Shown here: positions 35,135 through 44,932 of the stretch, in pieces
Position numbering within the stretch: position 1 is the stretch's first letter
Layout of the letters: the number at the start of each line of letters is the position of its first letter
Assembly: GCF_001613105.1 (NCBI RefSeq)
Contig: NZ_BDBS01000001.1
Coordinates: forward strand, 62,001-126,000
Length of the DNA: 64,000 nt
Reading direction: 5' to 3'
DNA from: Nocardia pseudobrasiliensis NBRC 108224
GTDB lineage: Bacteria; Actinomycetota; Actinomycetes; Mycobacteriales; Mycobacteriaceae
Notes under the pieces: model-generated
What the model was told of the DNA's origin: nothing
Seen by the model: the letters and a program-made list of their open reading frames with translations, nothing else
Database searches by the model: none
Made by a program: the position numbers and the translations under genes

Positions 35135-36133
35135 GTGAGTGGAGAACGAGCGGAGATCACGCCCGCCGAGGGGTCGCGCATCGCGGTGCTGGTCGGTGGA
35201 GTCGGTGGCGCGCGCTTCCTGCAGGGCGTCCGCGAACTGCTGCCCGGTGCGGAGGTTTCGGCCGTCGTCAATGTGGGCGACGACGTCTGGATGCACGGGC
35301 TGCGCATCTGCCCCGACCTGGACACCTGCATGTATACCCTTGGTGGAGGGATAGATCCGGAACGCGGTTGGGGCCGGCGCGGGGAAACCTGGCACGCCAA
35401 GGAGGAACTGGCCAATTACCGGGCGCAGCCGGATTGGTTCGGACTGGGCGATCGGGATATCGCCACCCATCTCGTCCGCAGTGAAATGCTGCGTGCCGGC
35501 TACCCGCTCTCCGCGGTCGTCGAGGCGCTGTGCAACCGGTGGCAGCCGGGAGTGAAACTGGTTCCGGCAACCGACGACAGGTGTGAAACACATGTTGTCA
35601 TCACCGACCCGGAGAACCCTGGCGAACGCCGCGCGATTCATTTTCAGGAGTGGTGGGTACGCTATCGCGCGGACGTCGAGACCCATGGATTCGTCACAAT
35701 CGGGGCGGAACAGGCCACACCTGCCCCAGGTGTGATCGAAATCATAGAATCCGCCGACGCGGTCCTGCTGGCCCCGTCGAACCCCGTGGTGAGCATCGGG
35801 GCCATCCTCGCGGTGCCCGGAATTCGCGGCGCGCTGCGCACGACGAAGGCGAAGGTGATCGGGCTGTCACCGGTGATCGATGGAAAGCCGTTGCGCGGCA
35901 TGGCCGACGAATGTCTGTCGGTGATCGGTGTGGAGACCACGGCCGAGGCCATCGGCCGGCATTACGGTGCGCGCTCGGAGACCGGCATCCTCGACGGCTG
36001 GCTCGTGCACTCCACCGACACCGCCGAGGTGTCCGGTGTCGAGGTGCGCAGCGTGCCGCTGCTGATGACCGATCCGGCCGCGACCGGTGAAATGGTGCGT
36101 GAGGCACTGGATCTGGCGGGAGTGAAGCCGTGA
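35135..36133 (+). CDS. fbiA: F420 biosynthesis transferase FbiA (CofD family)
   Basis: A 332-residue enzyme that joins a phosphoenolpyruvyl (or phospholactyl) unit to Fo, giving dehydro-F420-0 in actinobacteria. The N-terminal [20 protein letters not shown] is the family signature, followed by [19 protein letters not shown] and the later [18 protein letters not shown] start with a possible leaderless promoter. Its last bases overlap the fbiB start by four (GTGA), so the two form a coupled operon as in M. tuberculosis Rv3261-Rv3262. Confidence 0.95.
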   Translation: MSGERAEITPAEGSRIAVLVGGVGGARFLQGVRELLPGAEVSAVVNVGDDVWMHGLRICPDLDTCMYTLGGGIDPERGWGRRGETWHAKEELANYRAQPDWFGLGDRDIATHLVRSEMLRAGYPLSAVVEALCNRWQPGVKLVPATDDRCETHVVITDPENPGERRAIHFQEWWVRYRADVETHGFVTIGAEQATPAPGVIEIIESADAVLLAPSNPVVSIGAILAVPGIRGALRTTKAKVIGLSPVIDGKPLRGMADECLSVIGVETTAEAIGRHYGARSETGILDGWLVHSTDTAEVSGVEVRSVPLLMTDPAATGEMVREALDLAGVKP

Positions 36134-37476
36134 CCGTCACCGATCATGCCCCGGGCGGGGAACTGCGCATTCTGCCGGTGCCCGGGCTGCCCGAATTCCG
36201 GCCCGGCGACGATCTGGCCGAACATATTGCGGCGCAGGCGCCCTGGCTCGCCGACGGCGACGTGCTGGTGGTGACGAGCAAGATCGTCGCCAAGGCGGAG
36301 GGTCGCATCGTCGCCGCGCCCGCCGATCCGGAGGAGCGCGACACGCTGCGACGAGAACTCGTTCGCGCCGAGGCGGTGCGGGTGCTCGCGCAGAAGGGCC
36401 GCACCCTCATCACCGAGAACCGCATCGGCATCGTGCAGGCGGCCTCGGGTGTGGACGGCTCGAATGTGGAACAGGGCGAACTGGTACTGCTGCCCGCCGA
36501 TCCCGATGCCAGCGCCAAGGCCCTGCGTGCCGCGCTGGCCGATCGGCTCGGCGTGGACGTCGCGATCGTCATCACCGACACCATGGGCCGCGCCTGGCGG
36601 ATCGGGCAGATCGACGCCGCGATCGGCTCGGCCGGACTGCGCGTGGTGCACGACTACGCGGGCGCGATCGATGGACAGGGCAACGAATTACACGTGACCC
36701 AGGTGGCCGTCGCCGACGAGCTGGCGGCCGCGGCCGATCTGGTGAAGGGCAAACTCGGCGGCGTGCCGGTGGCGGTGGTGCGCGGACTGACCCCCTACGA
36801 CGACGGTTCGCGCGCGGCCGATCTGCTGCGCCGCGGCGAGGAGGATCTGTTCTGGCTCGGCACCGCCGAGGCGTTGGCGCAGGGCCGCCGCGAGGCGCTG
36901 CTGATGCGGCGCTCGGTGCGCCGATTCGCCGATACGCCGGTCGATCCCGAGCTGATCCGGGAATCGGTCTCGGACGCGCTGACCGCGCCCGCGCCGCACC
37001 ACACCCGGCCCGTGCGATTCGTCTGGGTGCGCGATCCGCTGTTACGGACGCGACTGCTCGAGACGATGGCCGACAAGTGGCGGGCCGACCTGACCGCCGA
37101 CGGGCTGCCCGCCGACCGGGTCGAGCGGCGAGTCGGCCGGGGCCGCATCCTGTTCGACGCGCCCGAGGTGATCATTCCGTTCTGCGTACCCGACGGCGCG
37201 CACGACTATCCGGACGAGCGGCGCACCGCCGCGGAGAAGACCATGTTCACCGTGGCGGTCGGCGCGGCCGTGCAGGGACTGCTGGTCGCCCTGGCCACCC
37301 GCGGGGTCGGCAGCTGCTGGATCGGCTCGACGATCTTCGCGCCGGAACTCACCCGCGAGGTGCTCGGATTGGACGGTGACTGGAATCCCTTGGGGGCCAT
37401 AGCCATCGGCTACCCTGACGAGGAATTGGCCCCGCGCGAGCCGCGGGAGCCCGGGGTGGGTCTGCTCGAACTCTAG
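36130..37476 (+). CDS. fbiB: F420 biosynthesis FbiB: glutamyl ligase fused to FMN reductase domain
   Basis: A 448-residue two-domain protein. Residues 1 to about 245 are the F420-0:gamma-glutamyl ligase ([55 protein letters not shown]). The rest is a nitroreductase-like FMN domain ([35 protein letters not shown]) that reduces dehydro-F420-0. Together they add the poly-glutamate tail and finish the cofactor. The gene is followed after 15 bases by the Nudix gene. Confidence 0.95.
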   Translation: MTVTDHAPGGELRILPVPGLPEFRPGDDLAEHIAAQAPWLADGDVLVVTSKIVAKAEGRIVAAPADPEERDTLRRELVRAEAVRVLAQKGRTLITENRIGIVQAASGVDGSNVEQGELVLLPADPDASAKALRAALADRLGVDVAIVITDTMGRAWRIGQIDAAIGSAGLRVVHDYAGAIDGQGNELHVTQVAVADELAAAADLVKGKLGGVPVAVVRGLTPYDDGSRAADLLRRGEEDLFWLGTAEALAQGRREALLMRRSVRRFADTPVDPELIRESVSDALTAPAPHHTRPVRFVWVRDPLLRTRLLETMADKWRADLTADGLPADRVERRVGRGRILFDAPEVIIPFCVPDGAHDYPDERRTAAEKTMFTVAVGAAVQGLLVALATRGVGSCWIGSTIFAPELTREVLGLDGDWNPLGAIAIGYPDEELAPREPREPGVGLLEL

Positions 37477-37491
37477 GGACGAAGGGAACCG

Positions 37492-38007
37492 ATGAGCGCG
37501 GAATCGTTGCATGCCTCGGCACGGGAGTTGCTCGAGAAGTGGTCGCCCGCGGCCGGTCCGGAGCAGTCGCTGCGCCAGGCGATGCTGGCATTCCTCGGGG
37601 CGTCGCCGCGCAGCTGTCTGCGCGAGCACGTCCCGGGGCATATCACCGCCTCCGCGCTCGTGTTCTCCCACGATGAACGGGAGATCCTGCTGACCCTGCA
37701 TCCGCGGGTGGGGCTGTGGATCCAATTGGGCGGACACTGCGAGGAATCCGACGAGACGGTGGTCGACGCCGCGCTGCGGGAGGCGCTCGAGGAGTCCGGT
37801 ATCGCGGATCTGGAGATCGAGCCGCAGCTCTACGGGGCCCAGGCCCATCCGATCACCTGTTCGCTCGGCGTCCCGACCCGCCATCTGGACCTGCTGTTCC
37901 GGGTCCGCGCGCCGAAAGACGCGGTGCCGGTGCGCAGTTCGGAGTCCACGGATCTGCGGTGGTGGCCGGTGGACGCGCTGCCGGAGAACGCGGAAGTGCT
38001 GCTCTAG
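37492..38007 (+). CDS. Nudix hydrolase
   Basis: A 171-residue hydrolase with a clean Nudix box G-x5-E-x7-REALEESGI in LGGHCEESDETVVDAALREALEESGI (split for brevity: glycine at GGHCEE, REALEESG at the end). It cleaves a nucleoside diphosphate linked to another group; the substrate is unknown. An ATG follows GGACGAAGGGAACC. It probably belongs to the fbiAB transcript and ends just before a strong terminator. Confidence 0.9.
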   Translation: MSAESLHASARELLEKWSPAAGPEQSLRQAMLAFLGASPRSCLREHVPGHITASALVFSHDEREILLTLHPRVGLWIQLGGHCEESDETVVDAALREALEESGIADLEIEPQLYGAQAHPITCSLGVPTRHLDLLFRVRAPKDAVPVRSSESTDLRWWPVDALPENAEVLL

Positions 38008-38017
38008 AAAATGGAAG

Positions 38018-38066
38018 GCGCCGGTGCGCTGTCCGCTCGGGGGTGATGAGCGGGGCGCACCGGCGC
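38018..38066. terminator. large two-step hairpin terminator between convergent genes
   Basis: GCGCCGGTGCGC (38018-38029) pairs perfectly with GCGCACCGGCGC (38055-38066), and an inner stem CCGCTC (38033-38038) pairs with GAGCGG (38048-38053). It separates the Nudix gene from the convergent dicarboxylate carrier and probably ends both transcripts. Confidence 0.8.
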
Positions 38067-38098
38067 GGCTGGTCTCGGCCCTGGGAACAAGGCGGGTA

Positions 38099-39439
38099 CT
38101 AGGCCGGGACCAGGTCTTTGTCGGCCGACGGATGATCGTCGACCAAAGTCGTTTCGTCGAAGGGCAATTCGCGGTCCAGCACCGAGCGCACCCGGACCGG
38201 ATCGATGGTCTTGGTCCAAGTGCCGATCAGCACGGTGGCCACGGCATTACCGGAGAAGTTGGTGACCGCGCGGGCCTCGGACATGAATCGGTCGATGCCG
38301 ACGATCAGGCCGACGCCGTTGATCAGATCCGGCCGATGACTCTGTAGGCCTCCGGCCAGCGTGGCCAGGCCCGCGCCTGTCACGCCGGCCGCGCCCTTGG
38401 ACGCCACGATCATGAAGGCCAGCAAGCCGATCTGCTCTCCCAGAGCCATCGGTTTGCCCATCGCATCGGCTATGAAAAGCGAGGCCATCGTCAGGTAGAT
38501 CGCGGTGCCGTCCAGGTTGAACGAGTACCCCGTCGGCACCACGATGCCAACCGTGGTGCGCTCCACGCCCATATGTTCCATCTTCGCGATCAGCCGCGGC
38601 AGCGCCGATTCCGACGACGAGGTGGAGACGATGAGCAGGTACTCGCGGGCCAGATACCGGACCAGTTTGAAGATCGACACACCGGACGTGACCCTCATCA
38701 AAACGCCCAGCACACCGAAGACGAACAGCAAACAGGTCAGGTAGAACGCGACCATCAACACGGCGAGTTCCTTCACCGCACCGAGTCCGGTGGTGGCGAC
38801 CACATTCGCCATCGCGCCGAACGCACCGATCGGCGCCAGCCACAGGATCATGATCAGAATCCGGAACACCAGCTTCTGCACCAGTTCCACGCCGCGCAGC
38901 AGCGGTTCGCCGGTGGCGCCCATCGCCTGGATGCCGAAACCCACCAGCAGCGCGACGAACAGCGTCTGCAATACGCTGCCCGCGGTCAGCGACGACAGCA
39001 GTGAGGTGGGCACGATGCCCTCCAGGAACTGCCACGTACCGCCCGCGCCCTCGGCCTGTTTGACGAATTTCGCCGCGTCCTTGGCATGGCCGGCGATATT
39101 CAAACCGGTACCGGGCTGCAGCAGATTGCCGACCACCAGCCCGATGCCCAGCGCGACCGTCGACATGATCAGGAAGTAGCCGATCGCCAGGCCGCCGATC
39201 CGGCCGACCCGCGATGCGGCCCGCACCGATCCGATGCCGAGCACGATCGTGCAGAAGATGACCGGCGAGATCATCATCTTGATCAGGTTGACGAAGATCG
39301 TGCCCAGTTCGGCGACCGACTTCCCGACCCCGGGTGCGAGCCAGCCGACGAGCACACCGGCCACCACCGCCACGATCACGGCGAGGTAGAGCCAATGGGT
39401 TCGGTCGCGCTTCGGCCGCGCCGCGGTCGTATCGGTCAT
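38099..39439 (-). CDS. dctA: C4-dicarboxylate:cation symporter (DctA/SDF family)
   Basis: A 446-residue carrier of the dicarboxylate/amino acid:cation symporter family, expected to import succinate, fumarate or malate. Eight membrane helices, a serine-rich re-entrant loop (STSSSESALPRLIAKMEHMG), and the NLDGTAIYLTMA helix with the motif TGYSFNLDG are visible. It is divergent from a sensor kinase/regulator pair of the CitA/DcuS type, which likely controls it. Confidence 0.93.
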   Translation of the reverse strand: MTDTTAARPKRDRTHWLYLAVIVAVVAGVLVGWLAPGVGKSVAELGTIFVNLIKMMISPVIFCTIVLGIGSVRAASRVGRIGGLAIGYFLIMSTVALGIGLVVGNLLQPGTGLNIAGHAKDAAKFVKQAEGAGGTWQFLEGIVPTSLLSSLTAGSVLQTLFVALLVGFGIQAMGATGEPLLRGVELVQKLVFRILIMILWLAPIGAFGAMANVVATTGLGAVKELAVLMVAFYLTCLLFVFGVLGVLMRVTSGVSIFKLVRYLAREYLLIVSTSSSESALPRLIAKMEHMGVERTTVGIVVPTGYSFNLDGTAIYLTMASLFIADAMGKPMALGEQIGLLAFMIVASKGAAGVTGAGLATLAGGLQSHRPDLINGVGLIVGIDRFMSEARAVTNFSGNAVATVLIGTWTKTIDPVRVRSVLDRELPFDETTLVDDHPSADKDLVPA

Positions 39440-39519
39440 CGTCTGTGCTGCCTCCGGGTGATCCTGCGTGCTCCTGCGTGAGCCGGGCCACGCGTTCTCG
39501 GGAAATCATGTCGGCTACC

Positions 39520-39550
39520 GTGACGACCGTCACTATTTCGTACATTTCGT
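39520..39550. promoter_or_regulatory. inverted and direct repeats between dctA and its two-component system
   Basis: GTGAC-GACC-GTCAC (39520-39533) is a perfect five-base palindrome, and ATTTCGT occurs twice (39535-39541 and 39544-39550). They lie in the 126-base divergent control region and are candidate binding sites for the neighbouring response regulator. The kinase ribosome-binding site GGGAGG follows at once. Confidence 0.45.
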
Positions 39551-39565
39551 TCACCGGGAGGCGCG

Positions 39566-41137
39566 TTGGGTTCGCGGCGACGGCGCGGCACGACTCTGGC
39601 CGGGCAGGTCTTCCTGGTGCAACTGCTGGTGCTGGTGGCGGTGATCGGCATCGGCGCGACGCTCGCGCTGTGGGAGGTGCGCCGCGAACAGGACGAGGCC
39701 ACCCGCCAGGTCGTCACCGGGATCGCGGTGGCGGTCGCGCAATCGCCCGCGACCGTGGCGGCCGTGCACGAACCGGATCCGACCGCGCTGCTGCAGCCGG
39801 TCACCGAGCGCATCCGCAAGCAGACCGGCGTGGATTTCATCGTGGTGATGGCGCCCGACCGCACCCGCTACACCCACACCGAACCGGATCGGATCGGAAA
39901 ACCTTTCAGCGGCAATATCTATCGCGCCCTGCGCGGGGAAACCTTCACCGAGACCTACACCGGCACCCTGGGACCGTCCATCCGGGTCGTCACCCCGGTG
40001 CGCGACGAGATCGGCGGCGGGGTGGTGGCCCTGGTCTCGGTGGGGGTCACCCGGGCGACCATCGGCGATCAGGTACTCGAACAACTGCCCCTGATCCTCG
40101 GCGCGGCCGGGGCCGGTCTGCTGTTGGCGACCCTGGGCTCACTGCTGTTGCGCCGCAGATTGATGCGCCAGACCCACGGCCTGGGTCCGGCCGAATTACG
40201 TTCGCTCTACGAACATCACGACGCCGTACTGCATTCGGTGCACGAGGGTCTGGTGGTATTCGATCAGGACGCCGAGGAGGCGGCCGTGGTCAACGACGAG
40301 GCCCGCGAGCTGCTGGAACTGCCCGATGGACCGGTGCGCCGCACCGATCTGCCGGTCTCGTTGCGGCGCTTGGGCATGACCGTGGTGCGCGATGAGATGC
40401 ATGTGACCGCTCAGCGCGTGCTGGTGGTCAATCAGGATGTGGTCACCTGGTCGGACCGTCCGCTGGGCACCGTGCTGACCGTGCGTGATCACACCGAATT
40501 ACGGGACATGATGGGCGAATTGAACTCCGTGCGCGGACTGGCCGACTCGCTGCGCGCCCAGGCCCACGAATCGGCCAACCGGCTGCATGCGGTGATCACG
40601 CTGGTGGAACTGGGCCGCCCGCGCGAGGCGGTGGAATTCGCGACGGCCGAACTGCGGCTGTCGCAGGCCCTCATCGATCGACTCACCGGCGCGGTACAGG
40701 AGCCGGCGTTGGCGGCGCTGCTGTTGGGCAAGGTCGATCAGGCTTTGGAACGCGGCGTGGAACTGACCGTCGCCGAGGACACCGCGCTGGACTCGGCCGC
40801 GCCGCTGAGCCCGCACGAGATGGTCACCCTGGTCGGCAATCTGGTCGACAACGCCCTGGACGCGGTGGCCCAGAGCCCCGACGCCTGGGTGGAGGTCACC
40901 GTGCGCCAGCATGATTCGCAGTTGTACATCCGCGTCGCCGACAGCGGCGCGGGCATGTCGGAGGAGGTGTTCACGCGCGCGATGGAACGCGGCTATTCGA
41001 CCAAGACCGATCACCAGGGCCTGGGTCTGGCGCTGGTGCGGCGGCTGGTGGCCCGCTACGGCGGCACGCTGGACGCCGAGCGCGCCCCGGAAGCGGCCGT
41101 GGTGGTGCGCATTCCGGTCGCCGGGGGCCGCGCGTGA
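39566..41137 (+). CDS. sensor histidine kinase, CitA/DcuS family
   Basis: A 523-residue membrane kinase. Its first helix (VFLVQLLVLVAVIGIGATLAL) precedes an extracytoplasmic sensing domain, with RKQTGVDFIVVMAPDRTRYTHTEPDRIG resembling PAS/Cache folds for C4-dicarboxylate or citrate. A second helix and a cytoplasmic PAS domain follow, then a Spo0B-like histidine region (AHESANRLHAVITLVELGRP) and an ATPase domain (NLVDNALDAV, GAGMSEEVF, QGLGLALVRRLV). The start is TTG, supported by CGGGAGG five bases upstream. It overlaps the regulator gene by four bases. Confidence 0.92.
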   Translation: MGSRRRRGTTLAGQVFLVQLLVLVAVIGIGATLALWEVRREQDEATRQVVTGIAVAVAQSPATVAAVHEPDPTALLQPVTERIRKQTGVDFIVVMAPDRTRYTHTEPDRIGKPFSGNIYRALRGETFTETYTGTLGPSIRVVTPVRDEIGGGVVALVSVGVTRATIGDQVLEQLPLILGAAGAGLLLATLGSLLLRRRLMRQTHGLGPAELRSLYEHHDAVLHSVHEGLVVFDQDAEEAAVVNDEARELLELPDGPVRRTDLPVSLRRLGMTVVRDEMHVTAQRVLVVNQDVVTWSDRPLGTVLTVRDHTELRDMMGELNSVRGLADSLRAQAHESANRLHAVITLVELGRPREAVEFATAELRLSQALIDRLTGAVQEPALAALLLGKVDQALERGVELTVAEDTALDSAAPLSPHEMVTLVGNLVDNALDAVAQSPDAWVEVTVRQHDSQLYIRVADSGAGMSEEVFTRAMERGYSTKTDHQGLGLALVRRLVARYGGTLDAERAPEAAVVVRIPVAGGRA

Positions 41138-41826
41138 TCCGGGTGCTGATCGTGGAGGACGAACCGCGCATCGCCGCGGCGCACCGATCGTATGTGGAGC
41201 GGGTCGAGGGCTTCACCCCGATCGCGGTGGCCCACACCGGCCGTGACGCCCTGCGGGAGGCCGGGCAGGCCGTTGCCGCGGGCGCGCCGATCGATCTGGT
41301 GCTGATGGATATCGGCCTGCCCGATATCGGCGGCCTCGAGGTCACCGCGGCACTGGCCCGGCTGCGCCCGCGGCCCGATGTCATCGCCATCACCTCGTCG
41401 CGGGATCTGGATATGGTGCGCGCGGCGGTGGCGCACGGGGTGGCACTGTACCTGCTGAAACCGTTCACCTTCGCGGCCTTTCGCGACAAGCTCGAGCGCT
41501 ATCGCGAATTCCACACCGCGTTGTCGGCCGGGGCGGCCGCGGTCACCCAGCACGATATCGATCGCGCGTTCGGCGCGCTGCGCACCCCGGACCCCAAGGC
41601 CGTCGCGCCCAAAGGCATTGCCCCGCATACCCTGGAGGAGATCTCGCGCGCGGTGCGCACCGCCGAGGTCGGCCTGTCGGCCACCGAGACCGGGCGCGCC
41701 ATCGGCGTTTCACGGGTCACGGCGTGGCGCTACCTGGAGCGATTGGCCGATGACGGGGTGGTCGACCGGCGCACCGATTACGGCCGGGCCGGGCGACCGC
41801 AGGTGCGGTACGTGTGGCGTAAGTGA
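41134..41826 (+). CDS. response regulator, CitB/DcuR family
   Basis: A 230-residue regulator. The receiver domain has the acidic pair VEDEPRI, the phospho-acceptor aspartate in LVLMDIGLPDIGG, and the lysine in LYLLKPFTF. The C-terminal helix-turn-helix (LSATETGRAIGVSRVTAWRYLERL) matches the family. GTG start overlapping the kinase stop. It likely activates the divergent dctA gene. Confidence 0.93.
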   Translation: MIRVLIVEDEPRIAAAHRSYVERVEGFTPIAVAHTGRDALREAGQAVAAGAPIDLVLMDIGLPDIGGLEVTAALARLRPRPDVIAITSSRDLDMVRAAVAHGVALYLLKPFTFAAFRDKLERYREFHTALSAGAAAVTQHDIDRAFGALRTPDPKAVAPKGIAPHTLEEISRAVRTAEVGLSATETGRAIGVSRVTAWRYLERLADDGVVDRRTDYGRAGRPQVRYVWRK

Positions 41827-42136
41827 CTGGGCGTTTCCCAATCGTGTTGAGCTGTATAACATTTGTGCCGACCCATCGAGGATGCTGGGCGGCAACTGGG
41901 CAGCGTCGACGATCTCCGGACCGGCCCGCGACCGCGTTGCCACGGTGGGGCCTCGAGCTCGTCGAGCGTTCGCCGGTGGGATGCGGTGGCGGGAACCTCG
42001 TGTGCAACAGCTCAAAAGGGGACCCCGGGGTATGTAACGGTTGCCACGTTTGATAGATCCGTATGGATGTAACGGGCGTAAAGTCGGGACAGATCTACTG
42101 GCGATAGTTCCAGGGTACTTTTTTAGCGGGGCAAAC
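41827..42136. other. gap before alkB with paired ATGTAACGG repeats
   Basis: About 310 bases with no supported gene. ATGTAACGG occurs at 42032-42040 and again at 42067-42075, 35 bases apart on the same strand, upstream of alkB. They may be activator or repressor sites or -10-like elements of tandem promoters. A T-run (TTTTTT, around 42119-42125) lies just before the alkB start. Confidence 0.5.
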
Positions 42137-43300
42137 GTGCAAACGGTCGGCAAACGCTCGGGTTCGCCTGACCCCAAGCGACACCTGTGGGTGCTGGGGT
42201 TGATAGCTCCGGGTTGTGCGTTGCTGCCTTCTCAGCTGGTGCTGCACACCGGATTTCCGGTGTTCTGGTGGATCGGACCGATCATCGTGCTGATCGCGAT
42301 CCCGGTGCTGGACTGGGTGGTGGGGGAGGACGGCAACAATCCTCGGGACGAGGACTACGAACTCCTCTCCAATGATCGGTACTACCGATGGTGTACCTAT
42401 CTGTTCCTGCCGATCCAGCTGACGGGGCTGTGGATCGCCGCCTACATGTGGGCCGGCGACGAGCTGAGTCCCGTCGACAAGCTGGGTCTGGCGGCCACTC
42501 TCGGATTCGTCAGCGGGATCGGCATCAACGCCGCCCACGAACTCGGCCATCGGGTCGAGCACATGGAGCGGTGGCTGGCGAAGATCGCACTGGCCCAATC
42601 GGGTTACGGGCACTTCTTCGTCGAGCACAACAAGGGCCATCACGCGCGGGTGGCCACGCCGGAGGATCCGGCCAGCGCGCGGCTGGGGGAGGCGCTGTGG
42701 GAGTTCCTGCCGCGCAGCGTATTCGGCGGATTCCGCTCGGCGGTGCGGATCGAGCGGGACCGGTTGCGGCGCAAGGGTCACGGCTGGTGGACCCCGCACA
42801 ATCACATCCTGCAGGCCTGGTCGATGACGCTGGCGCTGTACGCGGTGCTGCTGGCGGCGTTCGGGCCGCGGATCCTGCCGTATCTGTTGCTGCAGGCGGT
42901 GATCGGGGCCGCGCTGCTCGAGACGGTCAACTACGTCGAGCACTACGGTCTGCTGCGGGGCAAGCGGTCCAACGGTTCCTGGGCGCGCTGCTCACCGGCC
43001 GACAGCTGGAACAGCGATCGCCTCGTCACCAATATCTTCCTGTTCCACCTGCAGCGGCACAGCGATCACCACGCCAATCCGGGACGCCGGTACCAGACGT
43101 TGCGTTCCACGCGGGAGGCGCCACAACTCCCGGCCGGATATGCCACCATGATCCTGCTGGCGACCATCCCCCCGCTGTGGCGGCATGTGATGGACCCGAG
43201 GGTGCTCGCGCACTACGGCGGCGATGTGGCCAAGGCCAATATCGCACCGCGGAAACGGAAGCGGATCCTCGCGACATACGGCGAGGCCGCGGCGGCCTGA
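42137..43300 (+). CDS. alkB: alkane 1-monooxygenase AlkB
   Basis: A 387-residue membrane di-iron monooxygenase that hydroxylates the terminal carbon of n-alkanes. Histidine boxes are NAAHELGHR (near residue 131), EHNKGHHARVATPEDPASA (near 163), and LQRHSDHHANPGRRYQTLR (near 310), with HYG in VNYVEHYGLLRG. Six membrane helices are expected. GTG at 42137 is chosen as the start, with AGCGGGGC upstream; the frame is open further upstream from a TTG. The usual downstream rubredoxin genes are absent: sahH follows after 93 bases. Confidence 0.93.
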   Translation: MQTVGKRSGSPDPKRHLWVLGLIAPGCALLPSQLVLHTGFPVFWWIGPIIVLIAIPVLDWVVGEDGNNPRDEDYELLSNDRYYRWCTYLFLPIQLTGLWIAAYMWAGDELSPVDKLGLAATLGFVSGIGINAAHELGHRVEHMERWLAKIALAQSGYGHFFVEHNKGHHARVATPEDPASARLGEALWEFLPRSVFGGFRSAVRIERDRLRRKGHGWWTPHNHILQAWSMTLALYAVLLAAFGPRILPYLLLQAVIGAALLETVNYVEHYGLLRGKRSNGSWARCSPADSWNSDRLVTNIFLFHLQRHSDHHANPGRRYQTLRSTREAPQLPAGYATMILLATIPPLWRHVMDPRVLAHYGGDVAKANIAPRKRKRILATYGEAAAA

Positions 43301-43330
43301 AGGCTCAACCGACCTGTGACTTCACGCCCA

Positions 43331-43347
43331 TGCGTACCGTGTACGCA
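43331..43347. promoter_or_regulatory. perfect palindrome upstream of sahH
   Basis: TGCGTAC-CGT-GTACGCA has seven-base arms around a three-base centre and lies 47 bases before the sahH start; a partial copy, GTACACG, follows at 43370. It may be an operator for sahH. I see no riboswitch fold in this 93-base gap. Confidence 0.5.
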
Positions 43348-43393
43348 CATTTGGTACTAGTCTCTCCTCGTACACGCCGACCAGGAGAGGCTG

Positions 43394-44869
43394 ATGACGA
43401 CCGCAGTGAGCAGCAAGACGACTGCCGACCACCGCAACGGGATCGATTTCAAGGTGGCGGACCTGTCGCTGGCCGAGTTCGGCCGCAAGGAGATCCGGTT
43501 GGCCGAGCACGAGATGCCCGGTCTCATGGCGCTGCGCCGCGAGTACGCGGAGGTGCAGCCGCTGAAGGGCGCCCGTATTTCGGGTTCGCTGCACATGACC
43601 GTGCAGACCGCGGTGCTGATCGAGACCCTGGTCGACCTGGGCGCCCAGGTGCGCTGGGCGTCCTGCAACATCTTCTCCACCCAGGACCACGCGGCCGCGG
43701 CCGTCGTCGTCGGCCCGCACGGCACGGTGGACGAGCCCAAGGGCACCCCGGTGTTCGCCTGGAAGGGTGAGACGCTCGAGGAGTACTGGTGGGCGGCCGA
43801 GCAGATGCTGACCTGGCCGGACGAGCCCGCGAACATGATCCTCGACGACGGCGGCGACGCCACCATGCTGGTGCTGCGCGGCGCGCAGTTCGAGAAGGCC
43901 GGTGTGGTGCCGCCGGAGGACGAGACCCACTCCACCGAGTACAAGGTCTTCCTGAACCTGCTGCGCGCGAGCCTCGAGGCCGACAAGGGCAAGTGGTCCA
44001 AGATCGCCGAGTCGGTCAAGGGCGTCACCGAGGAGACCACCACCGGCGTACTGCGGCTGTACCAGTTCGCGGCCGCGGGTGAGCTGTCGTTCCCGGCGAT
44101 CAATGTCAACGACTCGGTCACCAAGTCGAAGTTCGACAACAAGTACGGCACCCGCCACTCGCTCATCGACGGCATCAACCGCGGCACCGATGTGCTGATC
44201 GGCGGTAAGAAGGTGCTGATCTGTGGTTACGGCGATGTCGGCAAGGGCTGTGCGGAGTCGCTGGCCGGTCAGGGCGCTCGCGTGCAGGTCACCGAGATCG
44301 ATCCGATCAACGCGCTGCAGGCGCTGATGGACGGCTTCGACGTGGTCACCGTCGAACAGGCGATCGGCAATGCCGACATCGTGGTCACCTCGACCGGCAA
44401 CAAGGACATCATCACCCTCGATCACATGAAGGCGATGAAGGACCAGGCCATCCTGGGCAATATCGGTCACTTCGACAACGAGATCGATATGGCCGCCCTG
44501 GAGAACTCGGGCGCCACCCGCCTGAACATCAAGCCGCAGGTCGACCTGTGGACGTTCAAGGAGTCGGGCCGCTCGATCATCGTGCTGTCCGAGGGTCGCC
44601 TGCTGAATCTGGGCAATGCCACCGGCCACCCCTCGTTCGTCATGTCGAACTCCTTCTCCAACCAGGTCATCGCGCAGATCGAGCTGTGGACCAAGCCGCA
44701 GGAGTACGACAACGAGGTCTACCGCCTGCCGAAGGTGCTCGACGAGAAGGTCGCCAAGATCCACGTCGAGGCCCTGGGCGGCACGCTCACCAAGCTGACC
44801 AAGGATCAGGCCGAGTACATCGGCGTCGACGTCGAGGGCCCGTTCAAGCCGGAGCACTACCGCTACTGA
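43394..44869 (+). CDS. sahH: adenosylhomocysteinase
   Basis: A 491-residue S-adenosylhomocysteine hydrolase releasing adenosine and homocysteine, thereby recycling the methyl cycle. The long actinobacterial form carries NAD-binding [13 protein letters not shown], substrate motifs [16 protein letters not shown] and [14 protein letters not shown], and the C-terminal KPEHYRY. ATG follows AGGAGAGG. It corresponds to Rv3248c and ends before a very strong hairpin. Confidence 0.98.
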   Translation: MTTAVSSKTTADHRNGIDFKVADLSLAEFGRKEIRLAEHEMPGLMALRREYAEVQPLKGARISGSLHMTVQTAVLIETLVDLGAQVRWASCNIFSTQDHAAAAVVVGPHGTVDEPKGTPVFAWKGETLEEYWWAAEQMLTWPDEPANMILDDGGDATMLVLRGAQFEKAGVVPPEDETHSTEYKVFLNLLRASLEADKGKWSKIAESVKGVTEETTTGVLRLYQFAAAGELSFPAINVNDSVTKSKFDNKYGTRHSLIDGINRGTDVLIGGKKVLICGYGDVGKGCAESLAGQGARVQVTEIDPINALQALMDGFDVVTVEQAIGNADIVVTSTGNKDIITLDHMKAMKDQAILGNIGHFDNEIDMAALENSGATRLNIKPQVDLWTFKESGRSIIVLSEGRLLNLGNATGHPSFVMSNSFSNQVIAQIELWTKPQEYDNEVYRLPKVLDEKVAKIHVEALGGTLTKLTKDQAEYIGVDVEGPFKPEHYRY

Positions 44870-44880
44870 GCCCGAGAGCC

Positions 44881-44915
44881 GAACGGCCCGGCGACTTCTC
44901 GTCGCCGGGCCGTTC
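44881..44915 (+). terminator. strong hairpin terminator after sahH
   Basis: GAACGGCCCGGCGAC (44881-44895), loop TTCTC, then GTCGCCGGGCCGTTC form a perfect 15-pair stem 11 bases after the sahH stop. There is no T-run, as is common in high-G+C actinobacteria. It also separates the convergent small secreted-peptide gene. Confidence 0.85.
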
Positions 44916-44932
44916 GTCGTTCGATCCGAGGA

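Noticed and set aside
43301..43393. Possible S-adenosylhomocysteine riboswitch before sahH
   Set aside because: The gap is only 93 bases, and the visible structure is a simple palindrome rather than the riboswitch core.
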